From the NCBI GenBank assembly GCA_009773205.1, contig WPAE01000006.1:1-64000 (forward strand): a DNA stretch of 64,000 nt, read 5' to 3'. Origin of the DNA: Ignavibacteria bacterium. Lineage in GTDB: Bacteria; Bacteroidota; Ignavibacteria; Ignavibacteriales; Melioribacteraceae. Positions 46,252-56,752 of the stretch are shown one piece after another. Each line of letters starts with the position of its first letter. Position 1 is the stretch's first letter. Under the pieces are notes generated by a model. That model was not told the origin of the DNA. It saw only the letters and a list, made by a program, of their open reading frames with translations, and did no database searches. A program made the translations under genes and the position numbers.

Positions 46252-48870
46252 ATGGCATTCAATTTAAATAAGTTTACAGTTAAAGCCCAAGAGCTTGTTC
46301 AAAACTCTATAGAGATTGCTCAGAACTATAACAATCAAATTGTAGAGCCAGAGCATATACTTGCCTCTCTTCTCCAAGATCAAAATAGTGTTGCAGGTTC
46401 TTTACTTCAAAAAGTTGGCGCAAACTTAAATCAAATGAAAATTAAAACCGGTGAACTTTTGGAAAAACTTCCTAAGGTAACCGGTGCTGGAATCGGCAAT
46501 CAACAGCTTTCTCTCAATAGCGCAAAACTTTTTGATCAGTCCGTGGAAGAAGCAAAAATGCTTAAGGATGAATATGTTTCTGTTGAACATATACTTTTGG
46601 CTTTGAGCGAAGAAAAGGGAATTATTGGAAAAATGTTTACTGAGAATGGAATCAGTAAAAAAGTTCTTCTATTTGCATTAAAAGATATTCGCGGAAACCA
46701 AAGAGTTACAAATCAGAACCCGGAAGAAACTTACCAGGCGCTTCAAAAATATGGACGCGATTTAAATGATCTCGCTAAATCTAATAAACTGGATCCGGTA
46801 ATTGGAAGAGATGAAGAAATCCGCAGGGTTCTTCAAGTTCTTTCCCGGAGAACAAAAAATAACCCTGTATTGATAGGCGAGCCCGGCGTAGGCAAAACAG
46901 CAATAGCCGAAGGAATAGCGCACAGAATTATTGCAGGCGACGTGCCGGAGCCTTTGAAGACAAAAAGAATTATAGCGCTTGATTTGAGCGCGCTTGTTGC
47001 TGGCGCTCAATACCGCGGACAGTTTGAAGAAAGATTAAAAGCGGTAGTAAAGGAAGTTCAAGAATCTGAAGGTGAAATAATATTATTTATTGATGAACTT
47101 CATCTTTTAGTTGGCGCTGGAAAAACCGATGGCGCTATGGATGCAGCTAATATTCTAAAGCCGGCGCTTGCCCGCGGCGAGCTTCACGCAATTGGCGCTA
47201 CTACTTTAGATGAGTTTAGAAAGTACATCGAAAAAGATGCGGCACTCGAAAGAAGATTTCAGCCTGTTCTTGTTGTAGAACCAAGCGAGGAAGATTCCGT
47301 TTCGATCTTGCGCGGATTAAAAGAACGATATGAAATTCATCACGGCGTTCGTATAACAGACAGCGCAATAGTTGCTGCTGTTCAGCTTTCAAACAGATAC
47401 ATAGCCGATAGATTTTTACCAGATAAAGCAATTGACTTGATTGACGAATCCGCTTCTAAACTAAGAATAGAAATTGATTCTATGCCGGAAGAATTAGACG
47501 CAATTGAAAGAAAAGTTAAACAGCTAGAAATCGAAAAGGAAGCTTTGAAAAGAGAAAGCGATCCGGAATCTGCGGCAAGATTAACCGAGCTTCAAAAAGA
47601 GTTAAACGAAATTCTTGACAGCAGAACAAGTTTGCGCGCGCATTGGCAATTAGAGAAAGATAAGATTAATAAAATACGCGCGATGAAAAGCGATATTGAA
47701 AAAGTAAAAAAAGAAGCAGACCGTTTTGAGCGCGATGGAAACTTGGGCAAGGTAGCAGAAATTCGTTATGGCGTAATCAATCAACTCGAAAGAAATATTA
47801 AAAAGGAAAGTGAAGAATTAGAAGCAATTCAAAAAAACAACAAAATGCTTAAAGAAGAAGTTGATGCAGAAGACATTGCCGAAGTTGTTGCTAAATGGAC
47901 TGGAATTCCAGTTAGCAGAATGTTAGAAAGTGAAAGAATTAAATTACTTCGCTTAGAAGAAGAGCTGCACAAAAGAGTTGTTGGGCAAGATGATGCAGTT
48001 GCAGCAGTTGCAAACGCAATTAGAAGATCGCGTGCGGGGCTGCAAGATACCCAAAAACCAATTGGCTCTTTTATTTTTATTGGAACTACCGGCGTTGGAA
48101 AAACAGAACTTGCTCGCGCTTTAGCAGATTATTTGTTCAACGATGAGCATGCTATGATTCGCATTGATATGAGCGAGTATATGGAAAAATTTTCTGTAAC
48201 CAGATTAATTGGCGCGCCTCCAGGTTATGTTGGTTATGATGAAGGCGGACAGCTTACTGAAGCCGTGCGCCGAAAACCATACTCTGTTCTGCTTCTTGAT
48301 GAAATTGAAAAAGCGCATCCAGATGTTTTTAATGTTCTGCTTCAAGTGCTTGATGACGGGCGTTTAACAGATAATCAAGGAAGAACTGTTGATTTCAAAA
48401 ACACAATTATAATAATGACTTCAAACTTGGGTTCACATTTAATTCAAGAGAAATTGATTGAGCTTAACGAAAACAATTTTGAAAGCATTATTGGAGAAAT
48501 GCGCGTAACCCTAAGCGAACTTTTACGCGCAGCTATTCGTCCAGAATTTTTAAACCGCATTGATGAGATTGTTCTATTTAAACCGTTGTTAAGTAACGAG
48601 CTTAAGAAAATAATTGATATACAACTTCAAAAAGTTGGCAAAATGCTGGCAGAAAAAAATTTAACACTCGAAATAAACGAAGATGCAAAAGATTTTCTGC
48701 TTCGGCTTGGCTTCGATGTAACTTTTGGTGCGCGTCCATTGAAGCGGACAATTCAAAAATATTTAATCAATGTGCTTTCGGCTGAACTTTTGATGAACAG
48801 GTTTGAAAGTGGAGACAAAATTTATGTTTGCTGCCCAAAAGGCGATAAACTCAAATTCGAGAAGCATTAA
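46252..48870 (+). CDS. clpB: ATP-dependent chaperone ClpB
   Basis: Two AAA+ modules (GEPGVGKTAIAEG; IGTTGVGKTELARALADYLF), middle coiled-coil, N-terminal Clp repeats. Confidence 0.96.
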   Translation: MAFNLNKFTVKAQELVQNSIEIAQNYNNQIVEPEHILASLLQDQNSVAGSLLQKVGANLNQMKIKTGELLEKLPKVTGAGIGNQQLSLNSAKLFDQSVEEAKMLKDEYVSVEHILLALSEEKGIIGKMFTENGISKKVLLFALKDIRGNQRVTNQNPEETYQALQKYGRDLNDLAKSNKLDPVIGRDEEIRRVLQVLSRRTKNNPVLIGEPGVGKTAIAEGIAHRIIAGDVPEPLKTKRIIALDLSALVAGAQYRGQFEERLKAVVKEVQESEGEIILFIDELHLLVGAGKTDGAMDAANILKPALARGELHAIGATTLDEFRKYIEKDAALERRFQPVLVVEPSEEDSVSILRGLKERYEIHHGVRITDSAIVAAVQLSNRYIADRFLPDKAIDLIDESASKLRIEIDSMPEELDAIERKVKQLEIEKEALKRESDPESAARLTELQKELNEILDSRTSLRAHWQLEKDKINKIRAMKSDIEKVKKEADRFERDGNLGKVAEIRYGVINQLERNIKKESEELEAIQKNNKMLKEEVDAEDIAEVVAKWTGIPVSRMLESERIKLLRLEEELHKRVVGQDDAVAAVANAIRRSRAGLQDTQKPIGSFIFIGTTGVGKTELARALADYLFNDEHAMIRIDMSEYMEKFSVTRLIGAPPGYVGYDEGGQLTEAVRRKPYSVLLLDEIEKAHPDVFNVLLQVLDDGRLTDNQGRTVDFKNTIIIMTSNLGSHLIQEKLIELNENNFESIIGEMRVTLSELLRAAIRPEFLNRIDEIVLFKPLLSNELKKIIDIQLQKVGKMLAEKNLTLEINEDAKDFLLRLGFDVTFGARPLKRTIQKYLINVLSAELLMNRFESGDKIYVCCPKGDKLKFEKH

Positions 48871-49166
48871 CAACTGAGCAGATAATTTTTAAGATGCAAT
48901 AGTAAAATGTCTTTTTTATTTTTCAAACAGAATATTGTATGGCTTCAAAAGAGAAACGTTCTTATAATTTTATGTTTGTTTGCATCAAGACATGAAATTG
49001 CAGCTTTTAAAACCGCTGTATTGATGGAAAGCTGTTTCGAAATTTTGATGTTAACGTAGTTCTGTTTATAAGCTTCTATTCGTTCTTCCATGCAAGCCAG
49101 GTTTCGGGGCTAATGCAATTTAGATGATCGAAAGTACAAGCAACCAAATTTTTGATAGGACTTGCA

Positions 49167-50288
49167 ATGAAAAAAATATTTATTACGGCAATTTTGTCTT
49201 TATACTTGATTGCGGATGTTGAAGCTCAAAACAACAAGCCAAACGAAAAAAACAATTTTCCGGATGTAACAATCTTTGAAGATGCTATCGGCCACTTTAA
49301 CGATTCGCTCGCATTGAAATTCAAGTTTGAGAGATACAAACAAACTCAAGTTAAAGAGATTGCATGGAATTTAGTTAAATATCAAAACAAGGATGGCGGC
49401 TGGCCCAAAAACATTGATTGGCTTGCAATTATTGAGCCGGATTCGGTTAAAAACCTATTGAGCGCTCTTTACAAAACCAGCACTCTTGATAACCGCAACA
49501 CTTATAGTCAAGCTGAATATTTAGCACAAGCTTATTTAATAACCAAAGAAGAGAAGTTTAGAAAAAGCTCAGAACGCGCAATAGATTTTGTTCTTAATAC
49601 TCAAAAATCTTCCGGCGGCTGGCGCGGCTGGGATGTTGACGCCATCACTTATAACGATGAAGTTATGACTGGCGCTATGAAATTGCTGTTAGATATTAAA
49701 GAAGAAAAAGAATATTTCTGGTGGATAAACAAGGAGCGTAAATTAAAAGCAGAAGCAGCACTTCAAAAGGCAATTGATATAACTCTTAAATGCCAAATAG
49801 TTGTTGATGGCAATAAAACCGGCTGGGGGCAGCAGCATGATCACAACACCTTGCAGGCGGTTAAAGCAAGAGCTTATGAACTTCCAGGTATCTCTTCGCT
49901 TGAATCCGCTGCGATTGTAAAATTTTTAATGCTAATAAAGAATCCATCGCCAGAAATTATAAGTGCAATTAATTCTGCCGTTGATTGGATGCAGAAATCG
50001 AAATTGTATGAAATTCGTATTGTTGCCGATAAAGAAGATTCGTTAAAAACATTTTATAACTCACGAAGACCAGATAGAAAATTGATTAAAGATGAAACGG
50101 CGCCGCCAATTTGGGCACGTTATTATGAAATTGAGACGAATAGACCATTCTTTTGCAACCGAGATGGAATAAAAGTTTACTCACTCTCGGAAGTATTACC
50201 AGAAAGAAGGCGCGGCTATGCTTGGTATGGCTATTGGCCTTCCGATGTCTTAAACTTACATACCAAATGGAAGAAGAATTTGAAATAA
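49167..50288 (+). CDS. Pectate lyase (PL10-like, secreted)
   Basis: Signal peptide; NLVKYQNKDGGWPKNIDW, SSGGWRGWDVDAITYNDEVMTGAMKLL, WGQQHDHNTLQAVKARAYELPGISSLESA. Confidence 0.85.
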   Translation: MKKIFITAILSLYLIADVEAQNNKPNEKNNFPDVTIFEDAIGHFNDSLALKFKFERYKQTQVKEIAWNLVKYQNKDGGWPKNIDWLAIIEPDSVKNLLSALYKTSTLDNRNTYSQAEYLAQAYLITKEEKFRKSSERAIDFVLNTQKSSGGWRGWDVDAITYNDEVMTGAMKLLLDIKEEKEYFWWINKERKLKAEAALQKAIDITLKCQIVVDGNKTGWGQQHDHNTLQAVKARAYELPGISSLESAAIVKFLMLIKNPSPEIISAINSAVDWMQKSKLYEIRIVADKEDSLKTFYNSRRPDRKLIKDETAPPIWARYYEIETNRPFFCNRDGIKVYSLSEVLPERRRGYAWYGYWPSDVLNLHTKWKKNLK

Positions 50289-50407
50289 ACAAATTATTGT
50301 GTGAAGAATATAAGTTGAATCTGCATGATTTTTTTATAAAAATTACTTCACAAATATTAATTTTCATAAAAGGTTATATCAATTAATTATTTAAGAAGGA
50401 AAAAAAA

Positions 50408-51391
50408 TTGAATGAATTATTACTAAATGGTTTTTCAAATCTAAATAACCCGGCTATACTTTTTTTTGTTCTTGGGTTTATTGCTTCAATAATACGCTCT
50501 GATATTAAAATTCCCGAGTCTATTGTTAAGATATTGTCTATCTACTTGATGATATCTATCGGTTACAAAGGGGGATTTGAAATTTCGCACAGCGGCATGA
50601 GCGATGATTTGCTCAAATCTTTTTTCATTTCTTTGGTTATAAGTGTTACTACTACAACAATAGTGTTTATAACTATTTATCACTTATTAAAAAAAGATTT
50701 TCTAAACGCCGGCGCTATTGCGGCTCATTACGGCTCTGTAAGTGTTGTAACTTTTATAACAGCGGTTTCTTTTCTAGATAAAATTGGAGTGGAATACAAT
50801 AGCTATATAGTTGGTATGCTTGCCATAATGGAATCGCCCGCTATTTTAATTGCCCTACTGCTTGTTAAGTTTTTTAACAAAAGTAATTCTAACACCGAAG
50901 TAACAAACATAAAAGAAATATTTAAGGAAGCCTTATTTAATGGAAGCATAGTGCTGCTTTTTGGAAGTTTACTAATTGGATTTGTAACCGGCTCAAAAGG
51001 ATATAATTTAATCTCTCCTTTTTTTGTTACTCCTTTTCAAGGCGTTCTTACTTTGTTTTTATTGGAAATGGGAATGATTGCCGGCAAAAGAATAGAAGAG
51101 TTTAAAAAAGTTGGACTAAAGTTAGGCATTGTTGCAGTTTTTTTTCCAATCATAAACGGTATTATTGGAGTTTTGTTAGCTTCATTTATCGGCTTAAATT
51201 TAGGAACTACAACTTTATTTGGAGTGCTTGCTGCCAGTTCTTCATATATTGCTGCGCCCGCCGCCGTCCGATTAGCTCTGCCGCAAGCAAACCCAATTTA
51301 TTATATCACAATGTCCCTTGCAATTACTTTCCCTTTTAACATAATATTGGGCATTCCTCTTTATTACTCTCTATCATCTATGTTACAATAA
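50408..51391 (+). CDS. SbtA-like sodium-dependent bicarbonate transporter
   Basis: NNPAILFFVLGFIASIIRSDIKIPESI...YLMISIGYKGG...AAHYGSVSVVTF; followed by a PII-like gene. Confidence 0.85.
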   Translation: MNELLLNGFSNLNNPAILFFVLGFIASIIRSDIKIPESIVKILSIYLMISIGYKGGFEISHSGMSDDLLKSFFISLVISVTTTTIVFITIYHLLKKDFLNAGAIAAHYGSVSVVTFITAVSFLDKIGVEYNSYIVGMLAIMESPAILIALLLVKFFNKSNSNTEVTNIKEIFKEALFNGSIVLLFGSLLIGFVTGSKGYNLISPFFVTPFQGVLTLFLLEMGMIAGKRIEEFKKVGLKLGIVAVFFPIINGIIGVLLASFIGLNLGTTTLFGVLAASSSYIAAPAAVRLALPQANPIYYITMSLAITFPFNIILGIPLYYSLSSMLQ

Positions 51392-51405
51392 TTTTTAGGA
51401 TAATT

Positions 51406-51687
51406 ATGAAAAAACTCGAAATAATAATCGAATCTGTTGAACTCAATAACATGAGAACTATAATTGAAAAAATTGGCGTTAGCGGATATACCATTGTAAA
51501 AGATGTTGCTGGTATGGGAAAACATGGGAAAAGTGTTTCTACTTCGTTAGTTGATGTTGGAGAATATCATTTATTAATTATAGTTGATAACGAAAATATT
51601 ATCAACCACGTTGTTGAAAATTTAAAACCTTTGTTCAAAAACTACTCGGGCGTTATGTTTCTTTCTGATGTTGTAAAAATTACTTGA
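51406..51687 (+). CDS. PII-like (SbtB-type) regulatory protein
   Basis: 93 aa, KKLEIIIESVELNNMRTIIEKIGVSGYTIVKDVAGMGKHG; directly downstream of the SbtA-like gene. Confidence 0.75.
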   Translation: MKKLEIIIESVELNNMRTIIEKIGVSGYTIVKDVAGMGKHGKSVSTSLVDVGEYHLLIIVDNENIINHVVENLKPLFKNYSGVMFLSDVVKIT

Positions 51688-51896
51688 TCCAAATTTTCAT
51701 TTAGGAATCCGCTTTTGATAATACCATAGGCAGACGCGTGAACTTAGCTATTCATCGTAATGACTTTGGTAAAAAAATTTCAGTAACCAAGATTAATAAA
51801 ATCTTATCCCGCATTGCGGTACTTTTCGGGGTTAACGGTTTATAATTGCAAGCGGTTAACTTGAGTTATAAAAATTCGATTAACGAGTAAAGGGAT

Positions 51897-52529
51897 TTAC
51901 TCAAATATTTTTAAGATTTTCCCGTGTTCAGAAAGCCGCTTATAAAATTGCCTGGCTGTTAATAAGCAAAAAGTATTGATTTTAAAACCCGCTGCTTTAA
52001 TTGCCTGGGCTGCCCAAGTATTACAAGTTCGGAACATATGATATTTGTCTTTAGACTTAAAAAATATTATAGGTTGTCCCTCAACCTTTTTAGAAATGAT
52101 GTAATTACCGGTGTCATCGTATTTAAGAGAGTTTTTAATAAAGGTTATAAACTTTATAAATGAATCTCTTGGTAATCTGAATAGAATGGCAAATTCTCTC
52201 CACTTAATAACTTCTTCCATTGGAAAGCGATAGCCGTCAATCCTAATTACAGTTGGAGTTGGAATGAGTATGGCTTTTGCAGCATAATATAAATTAAAAT
52301 CTTCAGCTTGATAAAAATCTTCATCTCCCCATCCAATATCTACATATTGATAATCAGCATAAAGTTTCAGTAATGGCAGTTGTTCTATTGTAAATTCACT
52401 AACCTCAAACATTAAACCAGTATGCCAATTTTCCTTTACACAATAAACATTTATTGAATCTGGCAAAATGGATTGAGCTGGTTTAATTTCAGTCAGAACA
52501 AAAAAACTAATTAAAAATAAAATGAGCAT
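51897..52529 (-). CDS. DUF2459 family protein
   Basis: NVYCVKENWHTGLMFEV...DIGWGDEDFYQ...FRTCNTWAAQAIKAAGF. Confidence 0.75.
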   Translation of the reverse strand: MLILFLISFFVLTEIKPAQSILPDSINVYCVKENWHTGLMFEVSEFTIEQLPLLKLYADYQYVDIGWGDEDFYQAEDFNLYYAAKAILIPTPTVIRIDGYRFPMEEVIKWREFAILFRLPRDSFIKFITFIKNSLKYDDTGNYIISKKVEGQPIIFFKSKDKYHMFRTCNTWAAQAIKAAGFKINTFCLLTARQFYKRLSEHGKILKIFE

Positions 52530-52602
52530 AATATTTTAAAATACTCTAAAATTCTGCCATAATATACGTATCGAAAAAAATGAATTGCAACAGTATTTAT
52601 AA

Positions 52603-52632
52603 ATGAGCCGAATCTAACCAGCCTGCCTCTTT
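52603..52632. repeat. Half copy of the 7151 inverted-repeat element
   Basis: atgagccgaatctaaccagcctgcctcttt; one mismatch to the 7151 arm. Confidence 0.8.
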
Positions 52633-53229
52633 ATACCGTTACCACAAGAGTAAAGAAGTTTTTTCTTGTTAAGCATTACACGTTCAGTTATCTCATCAGA
52701 AAAGTAGGTGGAATATTTGTGTAATGTAATGCTTCAGATGAAAATGGAATTTCCTAAATTACCATTATGTAAAACTAAAGGAGAATTTTATTCGGCAAAG
52801 AAAACATTATAAAGCTAACAAAAAGTAATTATTTGTTTCGTCTGCTTAAATCTCTATACCAAAGCTGTTTACTTCAAAACAAAGAGCGCTGAACAAATAA
52901 AAACAGCTTGATTTTCAAGTATACATTAAAAACCAAACACAAAGCTGAAAAATCTTCGAGAGCTAATTGTAAATCATTCAAAAATTTTAACGCGGAGTGC
53001 ATTAAAAAAACGTAAAAGTTGTTAATACGATTTTACGTAATAAATACAAAGTGCTGTTAATTACAAAACAACTTTTGACATAGATACATCCATGTAAAAT
53101 GCACTGGACAGTTCTGGCGCGTCTCTACAGAGCAGTGTTTTTTCTACAGATTAACACAGAAGTATTTACGCTTGTTGAGTAAATGTGATTTTAAATACCG
53201 ACAAATGCAGACACAATAAAAAGGAAGTT

Positions 53230-53883
53230 ATGAAGAGAATAGTTTTACAAACTCAAGAAAAGTATTTAGAAAAAATGCGCGCTAAGCAAGAAGATTTAAC
53301 CTTGAAAATGGAAGCATACGCGCAAGATAATTTAGTCCCGATTTTAAATTGGAATGCTGCGGATTTTTTAGAGGTTATGATTCGAGCTTATAAACCAAAG
53401 AGAGTTTTAGAAATTGGGATGGCAATTGGCTATTCTTCAATACGTATTGCTAGGCAGTTAAAAGCAAAATCTGTTCTGCATGCAATCGAAAAAAGTAATG
53501 CAAACATAAAACTTGCTGCTCAGTATATAAATAAAGCAGGGCTTGATGATAAAATAAAAATATTTCAAGGCGATGCTTTAGAAATAATTCCTGACCTTAA
53601 AAAGAAGTATGATTTCATTTTTCTTGATGCCGATAAGCAAGATTATGAAAAACTTTTCAATCTATTGCTGCCGATATTAAAAAAGAATGGGATTATATTT
53701 ATAGATAATCTACTGTGGCATGGTTATGCAGCTGCAAGAAAAGTACCGGCTAAAGAAAATAAATCCGCTCAAGTTATCCGCAGTTTTAACAAGTTATTTA
53801 TGAACTCGCCTTTAGTAAAAAGCATAATTATACCAGTTGGCGATGGAATTGGGATAGGAGTAAAGGTTAAAAATGATTGCTGA
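53230..53883 (+). CDS. Class I SAM-dependent O-methyltransferase
   Basis: KPKRVLEIGMAIGYSSIRIARQL...YDFIFLDADKQDYEKLF...GIIFIDNLLWHG. Confidence 0.88.
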   Translation: MKRIVLQTQEKYLEKMRAKQEDLTLKMEAYAQDNLVPILNWNAADFLEVMIRAYKPKRVLEIGMAIGYSSIRIARQLKAKSVLHAIEKSNANIKLAAQYINKAGLDDKIKIFQGDALEIIPDLKKKYDFIFLDADKQDYEKLFNLLLPILKKNGIIFIDNLLWHGYAAARKVPAKENKSAQVIRSFNKLFMNSPLVKSIIIPVGDGIGIGVKVKNDC

Positions 53884-54304
53884 TTCTGTTGAAAAAATAA
53901 TACGCCAAGTAGAAGAAGCATCAGGGCAAATATTAAAATCGAAAGAGGATTTCCGGTTAATAGTAGAAGCTGCTTTGTCTTCCCAAAAAATTGATGAATT
54001 GAACGAGCTTGCATTTCATGCAAAATTTGTTTTTGGTCTTTTGAGCGTTATTAAAAAAAGAGAAGCTGTAGTTGATGAAGAATACTTCAAAAAAGTTGGC
54101 GAAGAGTTTAGTCAGTCTTATGAAATAATTAGAAAGTTGATTCAAATAATATTGGGAAATTCATCCGGTTTTGTTAAAAACATTTTTAGTGAAAAGTATT
54201 TTCAACTTTCCCAAACTTCTCTTCAAAACCTAAACAAACTATGCGAAGATTTCGCACAATTAAAACTTTACCTAAACGATTTAAAACAAAAAAAGGATTC
54301 GTAA
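53873..54304 (+). CDS. Hypothetical protein
   Basis: ORF overlaps the methyltransferase end by 11 nt, followed by a terminator; no recognised family. Confidence 0.55.
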   Translation: MIADSVEKIIRQVEEASGQILKSKEDFRLIVEAALSSQKIDELNELAFHAKFVFGLLSVIKKREAVVDEEYFKKVGEEFSQSYEIIRKLIQIILGNSSGFVKNIFSEKYFQLSQTSLQNLNKLCEDFAQLKLYLNDLKQKKDS

Positions 54305-54322
54305 TAAATCACGAATCCTTTT
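54290..54322. terminator. Bidirectional hairpin terminator
   Basis: AAAAGGATTCGT-aataaatc-ACGAATCCTTTT between convergent genes. Confidence 0.75.
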
Positions 54323-54337
54323 TGGCAGAACAATTCT

Positions 54338-54769
54338 TTATTGCTTGCTTTTTCTCAACGTCTCCGCATATTTTTCTGCTACATCTTGAACCGATTTACT
54401 AGAGATCAAATTGTAAATTCTATTCCTAAGCTCCGCCCATTCATCATGCAGCGGGCAGGGGTTTTCATCCTGGCATTCTTTGAGACCTGTTACACATTTT
54501 AAATTAATAACAGGACCTTCAACTCTTTCCACAATTTCTAAAATAGAACTTTTCTTTGCTAACTCAGTAATTTTAAATCCGCCGCCTCTTCCTTTAAAAG
54601 AATCTACGTATCCGTATTTAGCCATTCTTTGCAAAATTTTGGCTAGATAATGTGCTGGAATATCTTCACTTTTTGCAATATCAGAAGACATAATTAAAGC
54701 GTCTTTTTGCTGGCGTGCCAAAAAGAGTATTGCTCTTATTGCATATTCGCCGGTTTTAGTGTAAATCAT
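54338..54769 (-). CDS. Rrf2 family transcriptional regulator
   Basis: MIYTKTGEYAIRAILFLARQ...IPAHYLAKILQRMAKYGYVDSFKGRGGGF; C-x5-C-x5-C cluster. Confidence 0.92.
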   Translation of the reverse strand: MIYTKTGEYAIRAILFLARQQKDALIMSSDIAKSEDIPAHYLAKILQRMAKYGYVDSFKGRGGGFKITELAKKSSILEIVERVEGPVINLKCVTGLKECQDENPCPLHDEWAELRNRIYNLISSKSVQDVAEKYAETLRKSKQ

Positions 54770-54865
54770 GCTTCCCTCGTTTAATTTGGAAACTTCTAAT
54801 AAAGATTTATAGGAGCTACTTATCTTTTATTAAAATTAAGTAAATAGGAACTTTATGTCAAGAAT

Positions 54866-55537
54866 TTAACCCTGTTTAATGAAATTTGAAGATAAATACA
54901 TAAACTCGTCCAAAGGTTGTATTTGAACCTTATTCTGCGCTGCTGCTAATAACTCGTTAGTGAATGACTTATAAAATGTAGGGCGGATAAAGCAAACCAA
55001 CTTAGCTTTTGTGTCAAAATCGTTCTTGAAAATTAACAACTTAAATTTCGAAACAAAATGATGAACAGTTTTACTAAAAGCAAAATCATAAGTTATTTCA
55101 ATTTTATTGTACAATTCTTTTTCTTCAATTACAGAGCTGCTTAAACACTGGAAAGTTGAATTGTAGTAAACTTTACCTAATAGCCCTACACCAAGTTTTG
55201 TACCGCCATAATAACGAATTACAACAGAAATCAAGTTTGTTGCTTCAAAATAGTTCTGAGCATTGTAAATTCTAATTCCTGCTGTTCCGCTTGGTTCGCC
55301 GTCATCGGAGTATTTGAAACTTCCGTTCTGTAACTTGAATGAGTAACAATGATGTGTCGCATCATAGTACTGTTTCCGAATCCGTGTAAGAAAGTTTAGT
55401 GCTTCTTCTTCGCTTTCACATGGTTCAGTAATACAAATAAAAAGCGAACCTTTTTCTTTTTGCTTGAACTCGAATGAATTACTAATAGTTTTAATCGAGG
55501 GTAACAAGTAGTTGTTATTAATCATATCAGTTGCCAA
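54866..55537 (-). CDS. YigZ/IMPACT family protein
   Basis: FICITEPCESEEEALNFLTRIRKQYYDATHHCYSF...YSDDGEPSGTAG...VVIRYYGGTKLGVGLLGK. Confidence 0.92.
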   Translation of the reverse strand: MATDMINNNYLLPSIKTISNSFEFKQKEKGSLFICITEPCESEEEALNFLTRIRKQYYDATHHCYSFKLQNGSFKYSDDGEPSGTAGIRIYNAQNYFEATNLISVVIRYYGGTKLGVGLLGKVYYNSTFQCLSSSVIEEKELYNKIEITYDFAFSKTVHHFVSKFKLLIFKNDFDTKAKLVCFIRPTFYKSFTNELLAAAQNKVQIQPLDEFMYLSSNFIKQG

Positions 55538-55678
55538 ACGTCTTTATTACACTTTTTGCTTATTTTAGAAAAGAAAATATACTTTCATTTTTACGATTTT
55601 GAGTTTTACTTTTCAACTGAAACAAAATGATTGTACTTTTCTTTTAATAATTCTAATTTCAACACTCGGATTATTGTA

Positions 55679-56752
55679 ATGAAAAATAATAACGAACACA
55701 AGTTTAATCCGCCAGAGGCGGACGAGGGTCAAATTTCCCGCCTCTTGAGGCGAATAAATAAAATTTGTTTTCAGAAACCTCGCTGCCCCGCCTGCCAAAG
55801 CATTACTGTTATTGAAAAAAATACTTTCTATTTCTATAATCCTGTGTTTCAAGAAAAATATGAAAGCTACATTAATTCTTTGACAGAGACTTTGTTAGTT
55901 CTTAAAAATAAAGTGGAGACACAAGGATTAAAAAAAGAAATATTTGAAAACTTATTGAAAGAAAAGGAAAATGGTCTTAAGGCTCTATTAGCCTTGACTG
56001 GCTTTGCAAATGAATCGTTAAAAAGATTAGTTACAGTTTTACGAGTTTCAGAAAATAAAGAACTTTCAACTCTCTTATACAAAAGTAAATGGGCTGAAGA
56101 AGGGAATAACGCTGAAATAATTGAATGGACAGACACAAAAATTGCTAAATTATTAGCTGATAATGTTTACTTCCGGAAGGGAATTATCAATCTATTTTTT
56201 GAAGGTTCCACCATTCCTTATTTAACCAATACACTTCCTCTTTTTGAACTTAAAAAACTAAGTATCTCTAAGCTCCAGTTCAATACTCACTCTTTACTAG
56301 ACACTTTAGTTCGTTATAAAGAAAAAGGTTCCTATTCTGGGAAAGCCGACAATAACCCAGAAAAATTAATTTCATCACTAATTAAAGATTGTGAATTGAC
56401 TTCTGAAAAAGGTGATTTAACTGAACTATTTAAGAAAGAAAAAATTTCAAAACGAACGATGGATTTTATTATACCAAATAAAATTAATCCTAAAGTAATT
56501 ATTGAAAGTTCGTTTCTTGTTACAACTTCTTCCGGACAAGGTGATAAATCAAAAACAGAAGGGACAATTAAAAGATTAATTAGAAAATATTATCCCAAAG
56601 CAAAGTTTATCGGATTTGTTGATGGAATCGGATGGTACGTTCGGAAAGGAGATTTAGCAAGAATGGTAAGTGCTTACGATGATGTATTTACTTTTCATAA
56701 AGATGAGGTTGAAAGATTTAAACAATTTCTCAAGAGTGAATTTCAAGTATGA
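55679..56752 (+). CDS. DpnII-like type II restriction endonuclease with repeat-derived N-terminal segment
   Basis: GLKALLALTGFANESLKRLV; FLVTTSSGQGDKSKTEGTIKRLIRKYYPKAKFIGFVDGIGWYVRKGDLARMV...DDVFTFHKDE. Confidence 0.82.
   Translation: MKNNNEHKFNPPEADEGQISRLLRRINKICFQKPRCPACQSITVIEKNTFYFYNPVFQEKYESYINSLTETLLVLKNKVETQGLKKEIFENLLKEKENGLKALLALTGFANESLKRLVTVLRVSENKELSTLLYKSKWAEEGNNAEIIEWTDTKIAKLLADNVYFRKGIINLFFEGSTIPYLTNTLPLFELKKLSISKLQFNTHSLLDTLVRYKEKGSYSGKADNNPEKLISSLIKDCELTSEKGDLTELFKKEKISKRTMDFIIPNKINPKVIIESSFLVTTSSGQGDKSKTEGTIKRLIRKYYPKAKFIGFVDGIGWYVRKGDLARMVSAYDDVFTFHKDEVERFKQFLKSEFQV
55704..55802. repeat. 99-bp palindrome-containing repeat inside the DpnII-like CDS
   Basis: 98/99 identical to 36053-36151; 33 codons, reads through in-frame as FNPPEADEGQISRLLRRINKICFQKPRCPACQS. 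Confidence 0.92.
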
